Made by a program: the position numbers and the translations under genes. Under the pieces are notes generated by a model, which worked only from the letters and a program-made list of their open reading frames with translations, was not told where the DNA came from and made no database searches. From Limnohabitans sp. 2KL-1 (lineage in GTDB: Bacteria > Pseudomonadota > Gammaproteobacteria > Burkholderiales > Burkholderiaceae_C), in assembly GCF_003063435.1 (NCBI RefSeq), contig NZ_NESL01000002.1:124001-188000 (forward strand): 64,000 nucleotides of DNA. Direction: 5' to 3'. This document shows positions 33,847-41,430 of this stretch, piece by piece (within the stretch, counting starts at the first letter, position 1; each line of letters starts with the position of its first letter).

Positions 33847-34020
33847 ATGAAATCGAAAAAAATTTCCCAAAAAACGCCTGTTCGTGCGAATCAGAACCCT
33901 ATACCCAATCAACTGACTGCTTCAGCGAGAGTCCTTGCACCGGCAGTTCGGGAGTTGGCCGATGTACTGGCGGCGATCGCTGCAGCACATCTTGTCATTA
34001 ACCAAAAAGCTGATTCATAA
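33847..34020 (+). CDS. Small basic protein upstream of the serine recombinase
   Basis: A 57-residue frame beginning MKSKKISQKTPVRANQ and ending in an Ala-rich helix (VRELADVLAAIAAAHLV). It stops 11 bases before the recombinase start, which suggests co-transcription. The first 20 residues are rich in Lys, Gln and Asn; the rest could form one amphipathic helix. I recognise no family; a recombination cofactor is possible but only from position. An ATG at 33787 would lengthen it. Confidence 0.5.
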   Translation: MKSKKISQKTPVRANQNPIPNQLTASARVLAPAVRELADVLAAIAAAHLVINQKADS

Positions 34021-34031
34021 AAGGATTTCCT

Positions 34032-35732
34032 ATGAACTTTGTAAATTTATCCGTGGCAATCTATGCCCGCTATTCCTGCCAAAAGCAAAACGACACTTCG
34101 CTAGAAGACCAAATCCGGCGATGCCGCGAACTCGCGCAACACAAGTTCGGCATTCAAGGCGAAGTGCCTTTCTATACAGATGCCGCGCTCACCGCCAGCG
34201 ATGAAGACACTTCCAAACGAGAGGGCTACACACAAATGATGGCCGACTGGCACGCAGGAAAATTCGACGTGCTGCTGGTCGACGAGTTCAGTCGTCTCAG
34301 CCGCGATGGTGTCGAGCAGGCCAAGCTCGTGAGGACGCTGGAGCGAGACAAGCGGCGCAGGCTGCTCACTTGCGACGGCACCGATACCAACAATACAGAT
34401 TGGCAACTGCCCTTGGCACTCAAAGGCATGCTGGCTCAACAAGAGAGCCGAAACCTCCGATTTAGGGTAGCGCGTGGCATGGAGGGTCAGCTCAAGCGTG
34501 GTTTCATGATTGCCGCACCCGCTTACGGCTACCAGACCCGCCGCGAATACGACGCAGTCGGGAATTCGATAGGCACGCATTGGGTTGTTAAGCAACAAGA
34601 GGCCGACATCGTAAAGCAGGTCTTCGAAATGCGATCACGTGGACAATCCATGCACCAGATTGCGAGTTGGCTCAATACTTCAGGTATTGCTTGCCGACGC
34701 AAAGCACGCAACCCCGATGGGGGCTACTGGAGGCCTTCAGCTGTCAAGAACATGCTGCAAAACACCATCTATAAGGGCATGTTTTTCTTCAGGGGTTCGG
34801 TTGCCTTCCGCAAGAAAATGCGTGATATGAACGCCAAGGTGGAGTCTGTGGCCTACGTGCGTGAGCAACTGCGGTTGGTCAGCGACGAGTTGTGGGACAT
34901 CTGCAATCAAAACAAGGTCAGCCGTTCGGGCTATGGCGGCGGCAAACACGCCTTCAGCAGCATTTTCACTTGCGCGTGCTGCACCAGACCTATGAATGTG
35001 ACGGCCAAGCAACGCTCTCGTTCGATTTACTGCCCTGACTGCATGATTGCCAAGGGTACAGACAACCAGAGACACAGAGAAACAACGACCGTAGGAGTGG
35101 ATGGTGTTTCGGTCATGCTGAAACTGGCCTTGCAACAATTCATGACACCGGAGTTCATTGTCGCATTTCGCAATGCACTCAAGTTACGACTGACAGGCGG
35201 GGCTCAGGAGGAAGTTCGCCAGTGCGAAGAACGGATGCGCAAGCTTCGACAGACAATGGAGAGGATGTCCCGTATGCTGGGCAACCTGGATACCGACGAC
35301 CCGCTTTTAGAAGCCCAGTACCAAGAATCACGGCTGCGTCTGCAGGAGACTCAAGCGCGCCACGAACAGCTCCAGAGCGGCCTGCAACAAGTCAACGCCC
35401 ACGCTATTGAAGCTCAGCTAAAGGCGCACCCCGAGATACTGATTGACAAGCTTTTTGATGGCAGTTTCCCACCTGAGCGCCTGAGAGCTTTACTCAGCCG
35501 ACTGTTTCCCGTTGCGGTCTATGAAGGCAAGAACGGCACTCACACCGCGTACTTCAAACTTCGATTTGCCATGGGGGCGGTTTTTTCGGCCGCCACAAAT
35601 GACGTCGGCACGCAAGTTGACCAGCAATACGAAGCACGGTTCGAGCTTAGTTACATAAACGCAACCAAGACCGGGCCGAATTGGAGCGCCGAAATGATGG
35701 GATTGCCTGTGTTGGTCGCACCCAACGCCTAG
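34032..35732 (+). CDS. Large serine recombinase
   Basis: Site-specific recombinase of 566 residues. The catalytic resolvase domain has AIYARYSCQKQNDTSLEDQ with the nucleophile Ser near residue 12, then VDEFSRLSRDG with the conserved Arg residues. The recombinase domain (PAYGYQTRREY, INSWLNTSGIACRRK-like segment, YKGMFFFRG) is followed by a zinc ribbon (CACCTRPMN...YCPDC) and a coiled coil (residues about 395-460). It is a second integration system within 500 bases of the tyrosine integrase, so the island edge is composite. Confidence 0.92.
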   Translation: MNFVNLSVAIYARYSCQKQNDTSLEDQIRRCRELAQHKFGIQGEVPFYTDAALTASDEDTSKREGYTQMMADWHAGKFDVLLVDEFSRLSRDGVEQAKLVRTLERDKRRRLLTCDGTDTNNTDWQLPLALKGMLAQQESRNLRFRVARGMEGQLKRGFMIAAPAYGYQTRREYDAVGNSIGTHWVVKQQEADIVKQVFEMRSRGQSMHQIASWLNTSGIACRRKARNPDGGYWRPSAVKNMLQNTIYKGMFFFRGSVAFRKKMRDMNAKVESVAYVREQLRLVSDELWDICNQNKVSRSGYGGGKHAFSSIFTCACCTRPMNVTAKQRSRSIYCPDCMIAKGTDNQRHRETTTVGVDGVSVMLKLALQQFMTPEFIVAFRNALKLRLTGGAQEEVRQCEERMRKLRQTMERMSRMLGNLDTDDPLLEAQYQESRLRLQETQARHEQLQSGLQQVNAHAIEAQLKAHPEILIDKLFDGSFPPERLRALLSRLFPVAVYEGKNGTHTAYFKLRFAMGAVFSAATNDVGTQVDQQYEARFELSYINATKTGPNWSAEMMGLPVLVAPNA

Positions 35733-35788
35733 GATGCCAATGGCGGCTTACTTTCTTGAACGCAAGAACATCTAAGCACTACACAAAA

Positions 35789-35817
35789 AACCTGCCCCAC
35801 AAACAGCAGGTTTTTTT
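35789..35817 (+). terminator. Intrinsic terminator after the serine recombinase
   Basis: AACCTGC pairs with GCAGG(TT) around a 10-base loop and is followed by seven T. Confidence 0.85.
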
Positions 35818-36128
35818 GTATCGTTTGGGTCCCAAAACAGTACAAAACCTAGTCTTATCCAGAGCACCCAAGGTCAATTTGATGACCAAAAACGGTCCAC
35901 CCAGCGCTATCCGTGCTGCTGTCTGATCGTTTTAAAAAATATTTTTCGTTGTTGGGTGGTGACTCCGATCCGACAGATTGCCGGGAACACCGCATGTTTT
36001 TAGATTGTGCGGCACCAGGTCGTCTATGCGGTAACCCAAAAAGTGGAAGTTTTTACATTTTTGAGGCCAAGAACTTTTTAATGTCGCGCTATACCTTTAT
36101 GCACAACTTGTTCAACAAGCGACTGCAG
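35818..36128. other. Intergenic stretch before the HTH gene
   Basis: AT-rich DNA with no convincing gene. The HTH reading frame stays open upstream to 35913, but those codons lack family similarity and a ribosome-binding site, so I treat them as non-coding. Promoter elements for the HTH gene should lie near 36050-36130. Confidence 0.4.
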
Positions 36129-36150
36129 CTCTCAAGAATTTTCTTGAGAG
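36129..36150. promoter_or_regulatory. Perfect palindrome, candidate HTH autoregulatory operator
   Basis: CTCTCAAGAA and TTCTTGAGAG form a perfect inverted repeat around TT, 23 bases before the HTH protein's start codon, an expected place for a self-binding repressor site. Confidence 0.65.
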
Positions 36151-36173
36151 ACAACTTAAAAAGGAAAAATCTA

Positions 36174-37109
36174 ATGTCTCTATTTGAAAAGGCAAATCAG
36201 TGCAAATACGTGGAAGCGATGCGAAAATTTCTTAGGCTTCGCAAGAAAGGATTTTTAGAGGAAGCGGGGTTCAGAACCCAAGCCGGAAAAGTGGGGAGAT
36301 TGCGTCGCTTTGACCCACTGGTGCTTGGAAAGCTTGAGGCCCGCGTCAATGAAAAGGCAGCTCGCGTAGACTCTAAAGATACGACGCTGCCCGAGCGGAT
36401 TCGTTTGGCACGTGACTATCAACTCATGACGGATGTTCAGATTGGCCGAGCAATAGGGGTGACGCGAGAGCTGGTAAGGCGCTGGGGAAAGGGGTTGAAT
36501 AAGCCCACCAACTTGGAAAAGCTTGCGCGGGTACTAAACGTCCCTATTGGATGGCTTGAAACCGGAGATGCAAAGTTGTTGCTCGCCAACTCATCCTTGG
36601 GTGTTCGCGTGGGCCACGATGCAGCAATTCACAGGGAGGCTCTCTTTGCACTGACGCAGCAGCGTTTGGGTGAAATGGGCGAATGTGGAGATGCTTCCCA
36701 CATTCAAGCATCGCTTGAATGGTCTGTCTTTGATACGCCAGCACTGGCATCAAGGGCTCGCAAGGCAGGAGGTCGTTGGCAATATTTCGAAGGTTCAATG
36801 CATTTTGTTCCATGGGTGCCCACAAAACAGCCTGAAAAAACTCGGCGAGACTGGAGTGATGCTGTTGAAAACATCATTTCTGAAGAACTTGCTAGGCCAA
36901 AACAGACAGTCGTAAGGGCGTGGGAGCAAATGCAACAGCGCTGCAAAGCACTGGGACTGAAAGAAAACGAATACCCGAAACGGATTTCGTTATTCAAGAG
37001 AGCGCAAAAACAACGCATCTGGGCTGAAAAATATGGTGTTGACCTCAATTCCATGATTGAGGAATCCATCCTGAAACATACCCGAATGCATCGTCAAAAA
37101 ACTACATGA
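36174..37109 (+). CDS. XRE-like HTH protein of the island
   Basis: Protein of 311 residues starting at an ATG with AAAAAGGAAAA upstream. Residues about 73-135 form an XRE/Cro-type HTH (LPERIRLARDYQLMTDVQIG and VTRELVRRWGKGLNKPTNLE, then KLARVLNVPIGWLETG). The remaining 170 residues are mainly helical and basic, without a motif I can name. A perfect palindrome precedes the gene. It is convergent with the defence-like gene train, so it might control the island, but only position supports that. Confidence 0.75.
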   Translation: MSLFEKANQCKYVEAMRKFLRLRKKGFLEEAGFRTQAGKVGRLRRFDPLVLGKLEARVNEKAARVDSKDTTLPERIRLARDYQLMTDVQIGRAIGVTRELVRRWGKGLNKPTNLEKLARVLNVPIGWLETGDAKLLLANSSLGVRVGHDAAIHREALFALTQQRLGEMGECGDASHIQASLEWSVFDTPALASRARKAGGRWQYFEGSMHFVPWVPTKQPEKTRRDWSDAVENIISEELARPKQTVVRAWEQMQQRCKALGLKENEYPKRISLFKRAQKQRIWAEKYGVDLNSMIEESILKHTRMHRQKTT

Positions 37110-37139
37110 TGCTTAAATAAAAAGTTGTGCAACCTCTAA

Positions 37140-37167
37140 AAGCCGGCGATATTCGCCGGCTTTTTTG
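37140..37167. terminator. Bidirectional intrinsic terminator between HTH gene and gene train
   Basis: AAGCCGGCGA and TCGCCGGCTT form a strong hairpin with T-run on the plus strand and A-run before it (T-run on the minus strand), serving both convergent units. Confidence 0.9.
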
Positions 37168-37184
37168 GGCCATTCAAACAAATG

Positions 37185-37335
37185 GTGAAAGGCTCATTGA
37201 CGCGGCTGTTCGGCTAGGTGAGCAGCTTGTCCATCACGTCCTTGAGGTGTACGTGCGGATCCTGCCCATTGAGCGTGGCCGACTGGATCAGGCTCTTCAC
37301 CGCAGCGGCGTGTTCGCGTGCACGCATTTGGCAAT
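37185..37335 (-). pseudogene. IS66-type transposase 3' remnant
   Basis: Read on the minus strand in the frame not used by the LRV gene, the DNA encodes REHAAAVKSLIQSATLNGQD followed by PHVHLKDVMDKLLT, then a TAG and PNSRVNE. This is the C-terminal signature of IS66 TnpC (ERAAAxxSLIxTAKLNGxDP...YLxxVLxRLPxxPxxRIxELLP). The in-frame TAG replaces what is normally a Gln or similar codon. No other part of an IS66 element is present. Confidence 0.8.
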
Positions 37336-39032
37336 GCCGCCAAAATACTGCCAGGAGTGGCGGTATGGTTGGCGACGACGCTGCGTACGCCGCTGTTCTT
37401 GTCTTTCGCTAATGCATCTAAGACGATCACAGGAACTAAATTTTGCTGAAGAACGCTTCGACATACATCACTGTTTGAGTCTCTCGCCATTACCTCCAGG
37501 ATGCTCGCGGGCGTAGAACTGTTCTTGGCAACACTTATTCGCACTTCGCTGTTTTTGTCTTTGGCCAAAACTTCAAGTAAGTCCACGGGCGTAACTGGAT
37601 TTTCGGCAATGCTGCTTCGTAAGAAGTGTTCTTTTTTTTGTGCTAGTGCCCACTTAAGATCTGTTGATATCGACGGATTTCGGACTATTCCCAAAAGCAC
37701 AAAATCATCTTTGTCTTTAGTCAATTCCTCCATTACGGATGTAGGAGTCGAAGGGTTCGCTGCAACGCCACTACGCACTGAACTGTCCTTGTCTTTCGCC
37801 AACACCTCAAGAACATGAACAGGTGTGAAATGGCTCTCAGCCGAAAATCGACGCTCCCAGACATCTGGATCTTTTGACAATTGCTCAAGAACTGCTTCAC
37901 GGACAGCCAAGGGTGTATTTGGATGCCGCGCAATGTAACGACCTATTACATCGTAACCAATCAGTCGCTGAATGGCATCAGCTGTCCACGTGGTCTTGGC
38001 AAGTTGGTCCAACACCGCCAGCCAATCCGGTGTGCCTTCATTTGCCTGCTGCAGCCTGAAAGCGAGAGGCAGATAGGGCCACTGCGCAAGGCAAATATCA
38101 CAAGCTATCCAAGCACTCTCAAGTTCATGAATAGGCATTGATTTGAATCGATCCTTTACAGCCTGCTCGAATGACGTCTGTAGATCTTCATGGGGGTCAC
38201 TTGCATCAACACCAGTAGGCTCCTTCACCGTCTCACGCACAGATTGGTGCTGACTTGCTAACAACTTTTGCGTGGCCTGTTCGGGTGCCTTGGCATTCAT
38301 AGCCACCGCCAATTGCACCTTGGCTTGCTGATGACCCGCAGCCCAGGTCAGCAAAGATCCAGGGCAATCTGCTTGCTTGAGTAGTCGAACCAGCAGCGCT
38401 TCGGGCACCTGTTCCATGAGGTCTGGGTTGACCATCAACAGCAGATCCAGTGCCGGGTTGGACAGGAACTCCTCGGGGAACTGCTGACCCAGTCGAACGA
38501 GGTGTTCTGGCGGCGTATTCGGATTAGCCGCTACGTTCTGTCTCGTCGTCTTATCGATGCTGTGTGAAAGTTTTTCTAAGAGATAGGTGCTAGCTCGGGG
38601 GTGTTTGGCCAAAAGCCGGTTGGTCACATCATCCTCGCCCAGAAGTGCCGTGAGGCTTTCTGAAGTAGCCCCTGGGTCATGTGCTGGACTCTTGGGTTTG
38701 ATGATCCTGGACGCACTTGCCTTCTGGGGTTGGATTTTGGTGACCGGTTGATCTTTTTGTCTGGCAAACTCTTCTGATGACACTGCCGCAGCTTCGCTGG
38801 TAGAAAGAGCAGCACCTACTTCAACATAGCCTTTACCGGTCTTTTCTGAGATCAACTTGGCAACATTTTTGCTGACCTCCGCAGTGCCACCAAACAACTT
38901 CTCCTGGCTCTGCCCATTCGTTCCCGTTTTACCATACCTGACCGTAACGGTGCTATCAGTCTGAATCACCTCCCAGAATTTCGACGACTTCTCGTCCTTA
39001 TATTCGAAGGTTCTTCTTGATTCATTGACCAT
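37194..39032 (-). CDS. WGR-LRV repeat protein, 3' end fused to IS66 remnant
   Basis: 612-residue member of the local WGR-LRV family. The WGR domain covers about residues 1-75 (KFWEVIQTDSTVTVRYGKTG), a module linked to nucleic-acid contexts in PARP-like and other proteins. A shared middle block follows (ATSESLTALLGEDDVTNRLL, then HPRASTYLLEKLSHS and LDLLLMVNPDLMEQVPEALL). From about residue 395, LRV-like repeats of about 26 residues carry the VAxNPxTPxxxLExLAKD pattern. The last 45 residues (from about NACTRTRRCGEE) come from out-of-frame reading of an IS66 remnant, so the native C-terminus is lost. GGAGAGACC precedes the ATG. It is the last gene of the train. Confidence 0.85.
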   Translation of the reverse strand: MVNESRRTFEYKDEKSSKFWEVIQTDSTVTVRYGKTGTNGQSQEKLFGGTAEVSKNVAKLISEKTGKGYVEVGAALSTSEAAAVSSEEFARQKDQPVTKIQPQKASASRIIKPKSPAHDPGATSESLTALLGEDDVTNRLLAKHPRASTYLLEKLSHSIDKTTRQNVAANPNTPPEHLVRLGQQFPEEFLSNPALDLLLMVNPDLMEQVPEALLVRLLKQADCPGSLLTWAAGHQQAKVQLAVAMNAKAPEQATQKLLASQHQSVRETVKEPTGVDASDPHEDLQTSFEQAVKDRFKSMPIHELESAWIACDICLAQWPYLPLAFRLQQANEGTPDWLAVLDQLAKTTWTADAIQRLIGYDVIGRYIARHPNTPLAVREAVLEQLSKDPDVWERRFSAESHFTPVHVLEVLAKDKDSSVRSGVAANPSTPTSVMEELTKDKDDFVLLGIVRNPSISTDLKWALAQKKEHFLRSSIAENPVTPVDLLEVLAKDKNSEVRISVAKNSSTPASILEVMARDSNSDVCRSVLQQNLVPVIVLDALAKDKNSGVRSVVANHTATPGSILAALPNACTRTRRCGEEPDPVGHAQWAGSARTPQGRDGQAAHLAEQPRQ

Positions 39033-39109
39033 GGTCTCTCCAAAGTTCGCATGTTTTGGGTTGAAGTGGGCTCAGTAGGGCTTGAGTTGCAAAGAGCACT
39101 GGACGACCT

Positions 39110-40312
39110 CTACGCATGGTCTTGCAATCTTGCTACCTCCCCAAACGGAAAGCCAGGGGTCTGCAGCCCTCCAGGCATTACCACCCAAAGCACGGGTGAA
39201 GTCGGTGGACTTAAGGGGAAGGAGCCAAAACCATCGGTGAAATAGATGCAAAGGGGTTGCGATCCACTTAATTCCTGCTGCTGAACCCAGTCAAAGAACG
39301 GCACAAAGGAAGTTCCTCCTCCCCCTTTTGCAGCAGGTATGCCAGAAGCCAGATTGAATTCGTGTGGCCCGTATAGGCTTGCGTCGGCAAAGAACAACGT
39401 GCCGCGTATTTGCGGGTACGCATCCAGGATGCCCTGAACTTCAGAAGAGAATGCACCCAACTCTCGGTCGCCGATGGATGCGCTGGTATCGATGCAAATG
39501 GCGACCTCCACTGACTCACCGACCACGTCCTCAAGGTACATTTTGCGGTGGATAAAGCGCCGGTCGAAACCACCAAAGTCGTAAGGCGTGGCCACCATGA
39601 ACTGCCACAGAAGCTCTCGCCAAGCAACTTGTGCACTGGTGGCACTTGCAAATTCGCGTGCGCCACCAAGGCCATGCCTGCCAAACCCTTTATTGATGCG
39701 CCGTGCCACGGCCCCCGCCTGTTGCAAGGCAGCGCGCCAATGTCGTTCAAGTCGTTCTGCCTTATCCCGTTCCAGGCAATCATCACCAGAGCCGTGCTCA
39801 TTAGCGGGTACGCCCTCTCCTTCTCGTTCGGCCAGTTCAGGCATGAGGTCCAGCAACGTGATGGATGGCACTTTGCTTTTACCCGCTGAAAATTGCTCGT
39901 AGACCTCTTCAACGCTCAGGTGCGCCAGTGATGGAACCTCCACCCCACCCTCGGGTAGTTCGTATGCGGTGTCGCTTCGGATCATCCCATTGACAACAAT
40001 GTCTGCAGCGATGTTCCACAAACGGGCATCTCGCTCTCTGCGACGGTACACATGCTGAAGAGCTGCGTGCAGCAGTTCATGTGCCACCAAACCACAGAGT
40101 TCATTGGTTACCAGTTTGTCAATGAAGACCGGGTTGAACCAAAGTACACGGCCATCTGTGGCAGCAGTATCGATGTCGTCGGTCACACGAAGTTCAGCAA
40201 ACAGTGCCAAGGTGCCAAAAAATGGGTGGTCACCCCGGATGCGCATCAACGCCCCCTGTAAACGTTTGGGAATATCTTGAGTCACTGGCAATCCTGGATG
40301 GGAATTCTTCAA
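39110..40312 (-). CDS. DUF2201 putative metallopeptidase with VWA-like domain
   Basis: 400-residue protein that partners a MoxR ATPase. The N-terminal half has a zinc-protease-like HExxH motif (LCGLVAHELLHAALQHVYRR, residues around 75-90). The C-terminal half is a VWA-like domain with a MIDAS-type DTSAS motif (VAICIDTSASIGDRELGAF) and GGGGTSFVPFFDWV. The frame starts at a TTG that overlaps the moxR-like stop by four bases, so the two are translationally coupled; an in-frame GTG near 40282 is an alternative start. MoxR-VWA pairs act as chaperone-like remodelling machines. The YehP protein of the E. coli yeh locus is a functional analogue by domain type. Confidence 0.85.
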   Translation of the reverse strand: MKNSHPGLPVTQDIPKRLQGALMRIRGDHPFFGTLALFAELRVTDDIDTAATDGRVLWFNPVFIDKLVTNELCGLVAHELLHAALQHVYRRRERDARLWNIAADIVVNGMIRSDTAYELPEGGVEVPSLAHLSVEEVYEQFSAGKSKVPSITLLDLMPELAEREGEGVPANEHGSGDDCLERDKAERLERHWRAALQQAGAVARRINKGFGRHGLGGAREFASATSAQVAWRELLWQFMVATPYDFGGFDRRFIHRKMYLEDVVGESVEVAICIDTSASIGDRELGAFSSEVQGILDAYPQIRGTLFFADASLYGPHEFNLASGIPAAKGGGGTSFVPFFDWVQQQELSGSQPLCIYFTDGFGSFPLSPPTSPVLWVVMPGGLQTPGFPFGEVARLQDHA

Positions 40313-41310
40313 GTACTGAAAATCAGATCACGCATGCTTCGAGCGAAATCCTTCAGTTCCGGATGGGTGCTTATCAGTCGCGCCAAATCACCGAACTGAC
40401 CTTTTTCTCGCAAAGACCTGAAAAGATCAGTCGCAAAAAACTGGACCCATTCAGCGCCAGCCGTTTTGACCAGCCAGCTCAGTGCATGAACACCTTTTTC
40501 GGGAGAGTCAGCGCGAACGATCAACCCCAACACAGTGGCATAACGTGCTGAAGCCTCAGCGGGGAAACTTGCCTTGGTACTGCCCGCCAAAATCGACTCA
40601 AGATCGGGCAAGCCCTGATAAACCGCACAGAAAGCCTCCAGTTCGCCAGCAACACCCGGACCAATGGCGGGCGCCACCGACAAGTGAGCACCCAGTAAGT
40701 GATTGGCCATGACCCACGAGCGTGGTGATGGCCAGGCCGGCCGCTGTGCATCGATCTGGTGCAGCAATGTGGGACGAAAGGCAAGAAATGCCAAGATCTG
40801 TTCACTCAGGCACTCACGCAAACCCCATGCCTTAAAACTGTCAAAGTCAGGCAACAAGTCTAGGTGGATGAAGCGGTTGGCCAGTGCGGAAGGCATCTCG
40901 AAAACAGCTGCCCGGTCTGACTTGCGGTTACCAGCAGCCCAGATGAACCAGCCCTCGGGCACCTGGTAGCTGCCCACACGTCGATCCAATATGAGTTGCT
41001 GGGCAATGCCCTGCATGGCTGGTGGTGCCATATTGATCTCGTCCAGGAACAGAATGCCCTTGCCTTCGGTGGGTAAAAACTCAGGCGGAAACCAACGGGA
41101 AACACCGTTTTCCGCCACGGGCAGGCCGCGCAGGTCGGTAGGTGCGAGCTGGCTCAGCCGCAGGTCGACCAGCTGTAGCTCATGCTGCTTGGCGATTTCA
41201 GCCACGATGCTGGACTTGCCAATGCCAGGCGGCCCCCAGAGCATCAGACTCAGTTGTAGTTGGTGCTCGACCAGGCGGCTCAGGTAGGGAAGGAGTTCTT
41301 GTGGTGTCAT
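40309..41310 (-). CDS. MoxR-family AAA+ ATPase
   Basis: 333-residue AAA+ ATPase. Walker A is WGPPGIGKSSIVAEIA, Walker B is GILFLDEINMAP, sensor 1 is FIWAAGNRKSD and the arginine finger is in ALANRFIHLDLLPD. MoxR proteins work with VWA partners to mature or activate other proteins; the overlapping DUF2201/VWA gene is that partner here. The ATG at 41310 is chosen; the TTG at 41325 is an alternative. It begins 121 bases after the stop of the large WGR-LRV gene in the same direction. Confidence 0.92.
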   Translation of the reverse strand: MTPQELLPYLSRLVEHQLQLSLMLWGPPGIGKSSIVAEIAKQHELQLVDLRLSQLAPTDLRGLPVAENGVSRWFPPEFLPTEGKGILFLDEINMAPPAMQGIAQQLILDRRVGSYQVPEGWFIWAAGNRKSDRAAVFEMPSALANRFIHLDLLPDFDSFKAWGLRECLSEQILAFLAFRPTLLHQIDAQRPAWPSPRSWVMANHLLGAHLSVAPAIGPGVAGELEAFCAVYQGLPDLESILAGSTKASFPAEASARYATVLGLIVRADSPEKGVHALSWLVKTAGAEWVQFFATDLFRSLREKGQFGDLARLISTHPELKDFARSMRDLIFST

Positions 41311-41430
41311 GTTATGTTGGTGCAAGTAGAAACCTGAGATCCGAACAGGGATGCTTGTAGGTCATTGCCAAAGTATTCTCTTGGGCAGATCGGATCATCC
41401 CCCCAAGTTCTGAATAGCAGGCTGTGCGGG

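Noticed and set aside
35913-36173. Upstream extension of the HTH protein to 35913
   Set aside because: The extra 87 codons lack a ribosome-binding site and contain the palindromic operator; the ATG at 36174 has AAGGAAA at good spacing.
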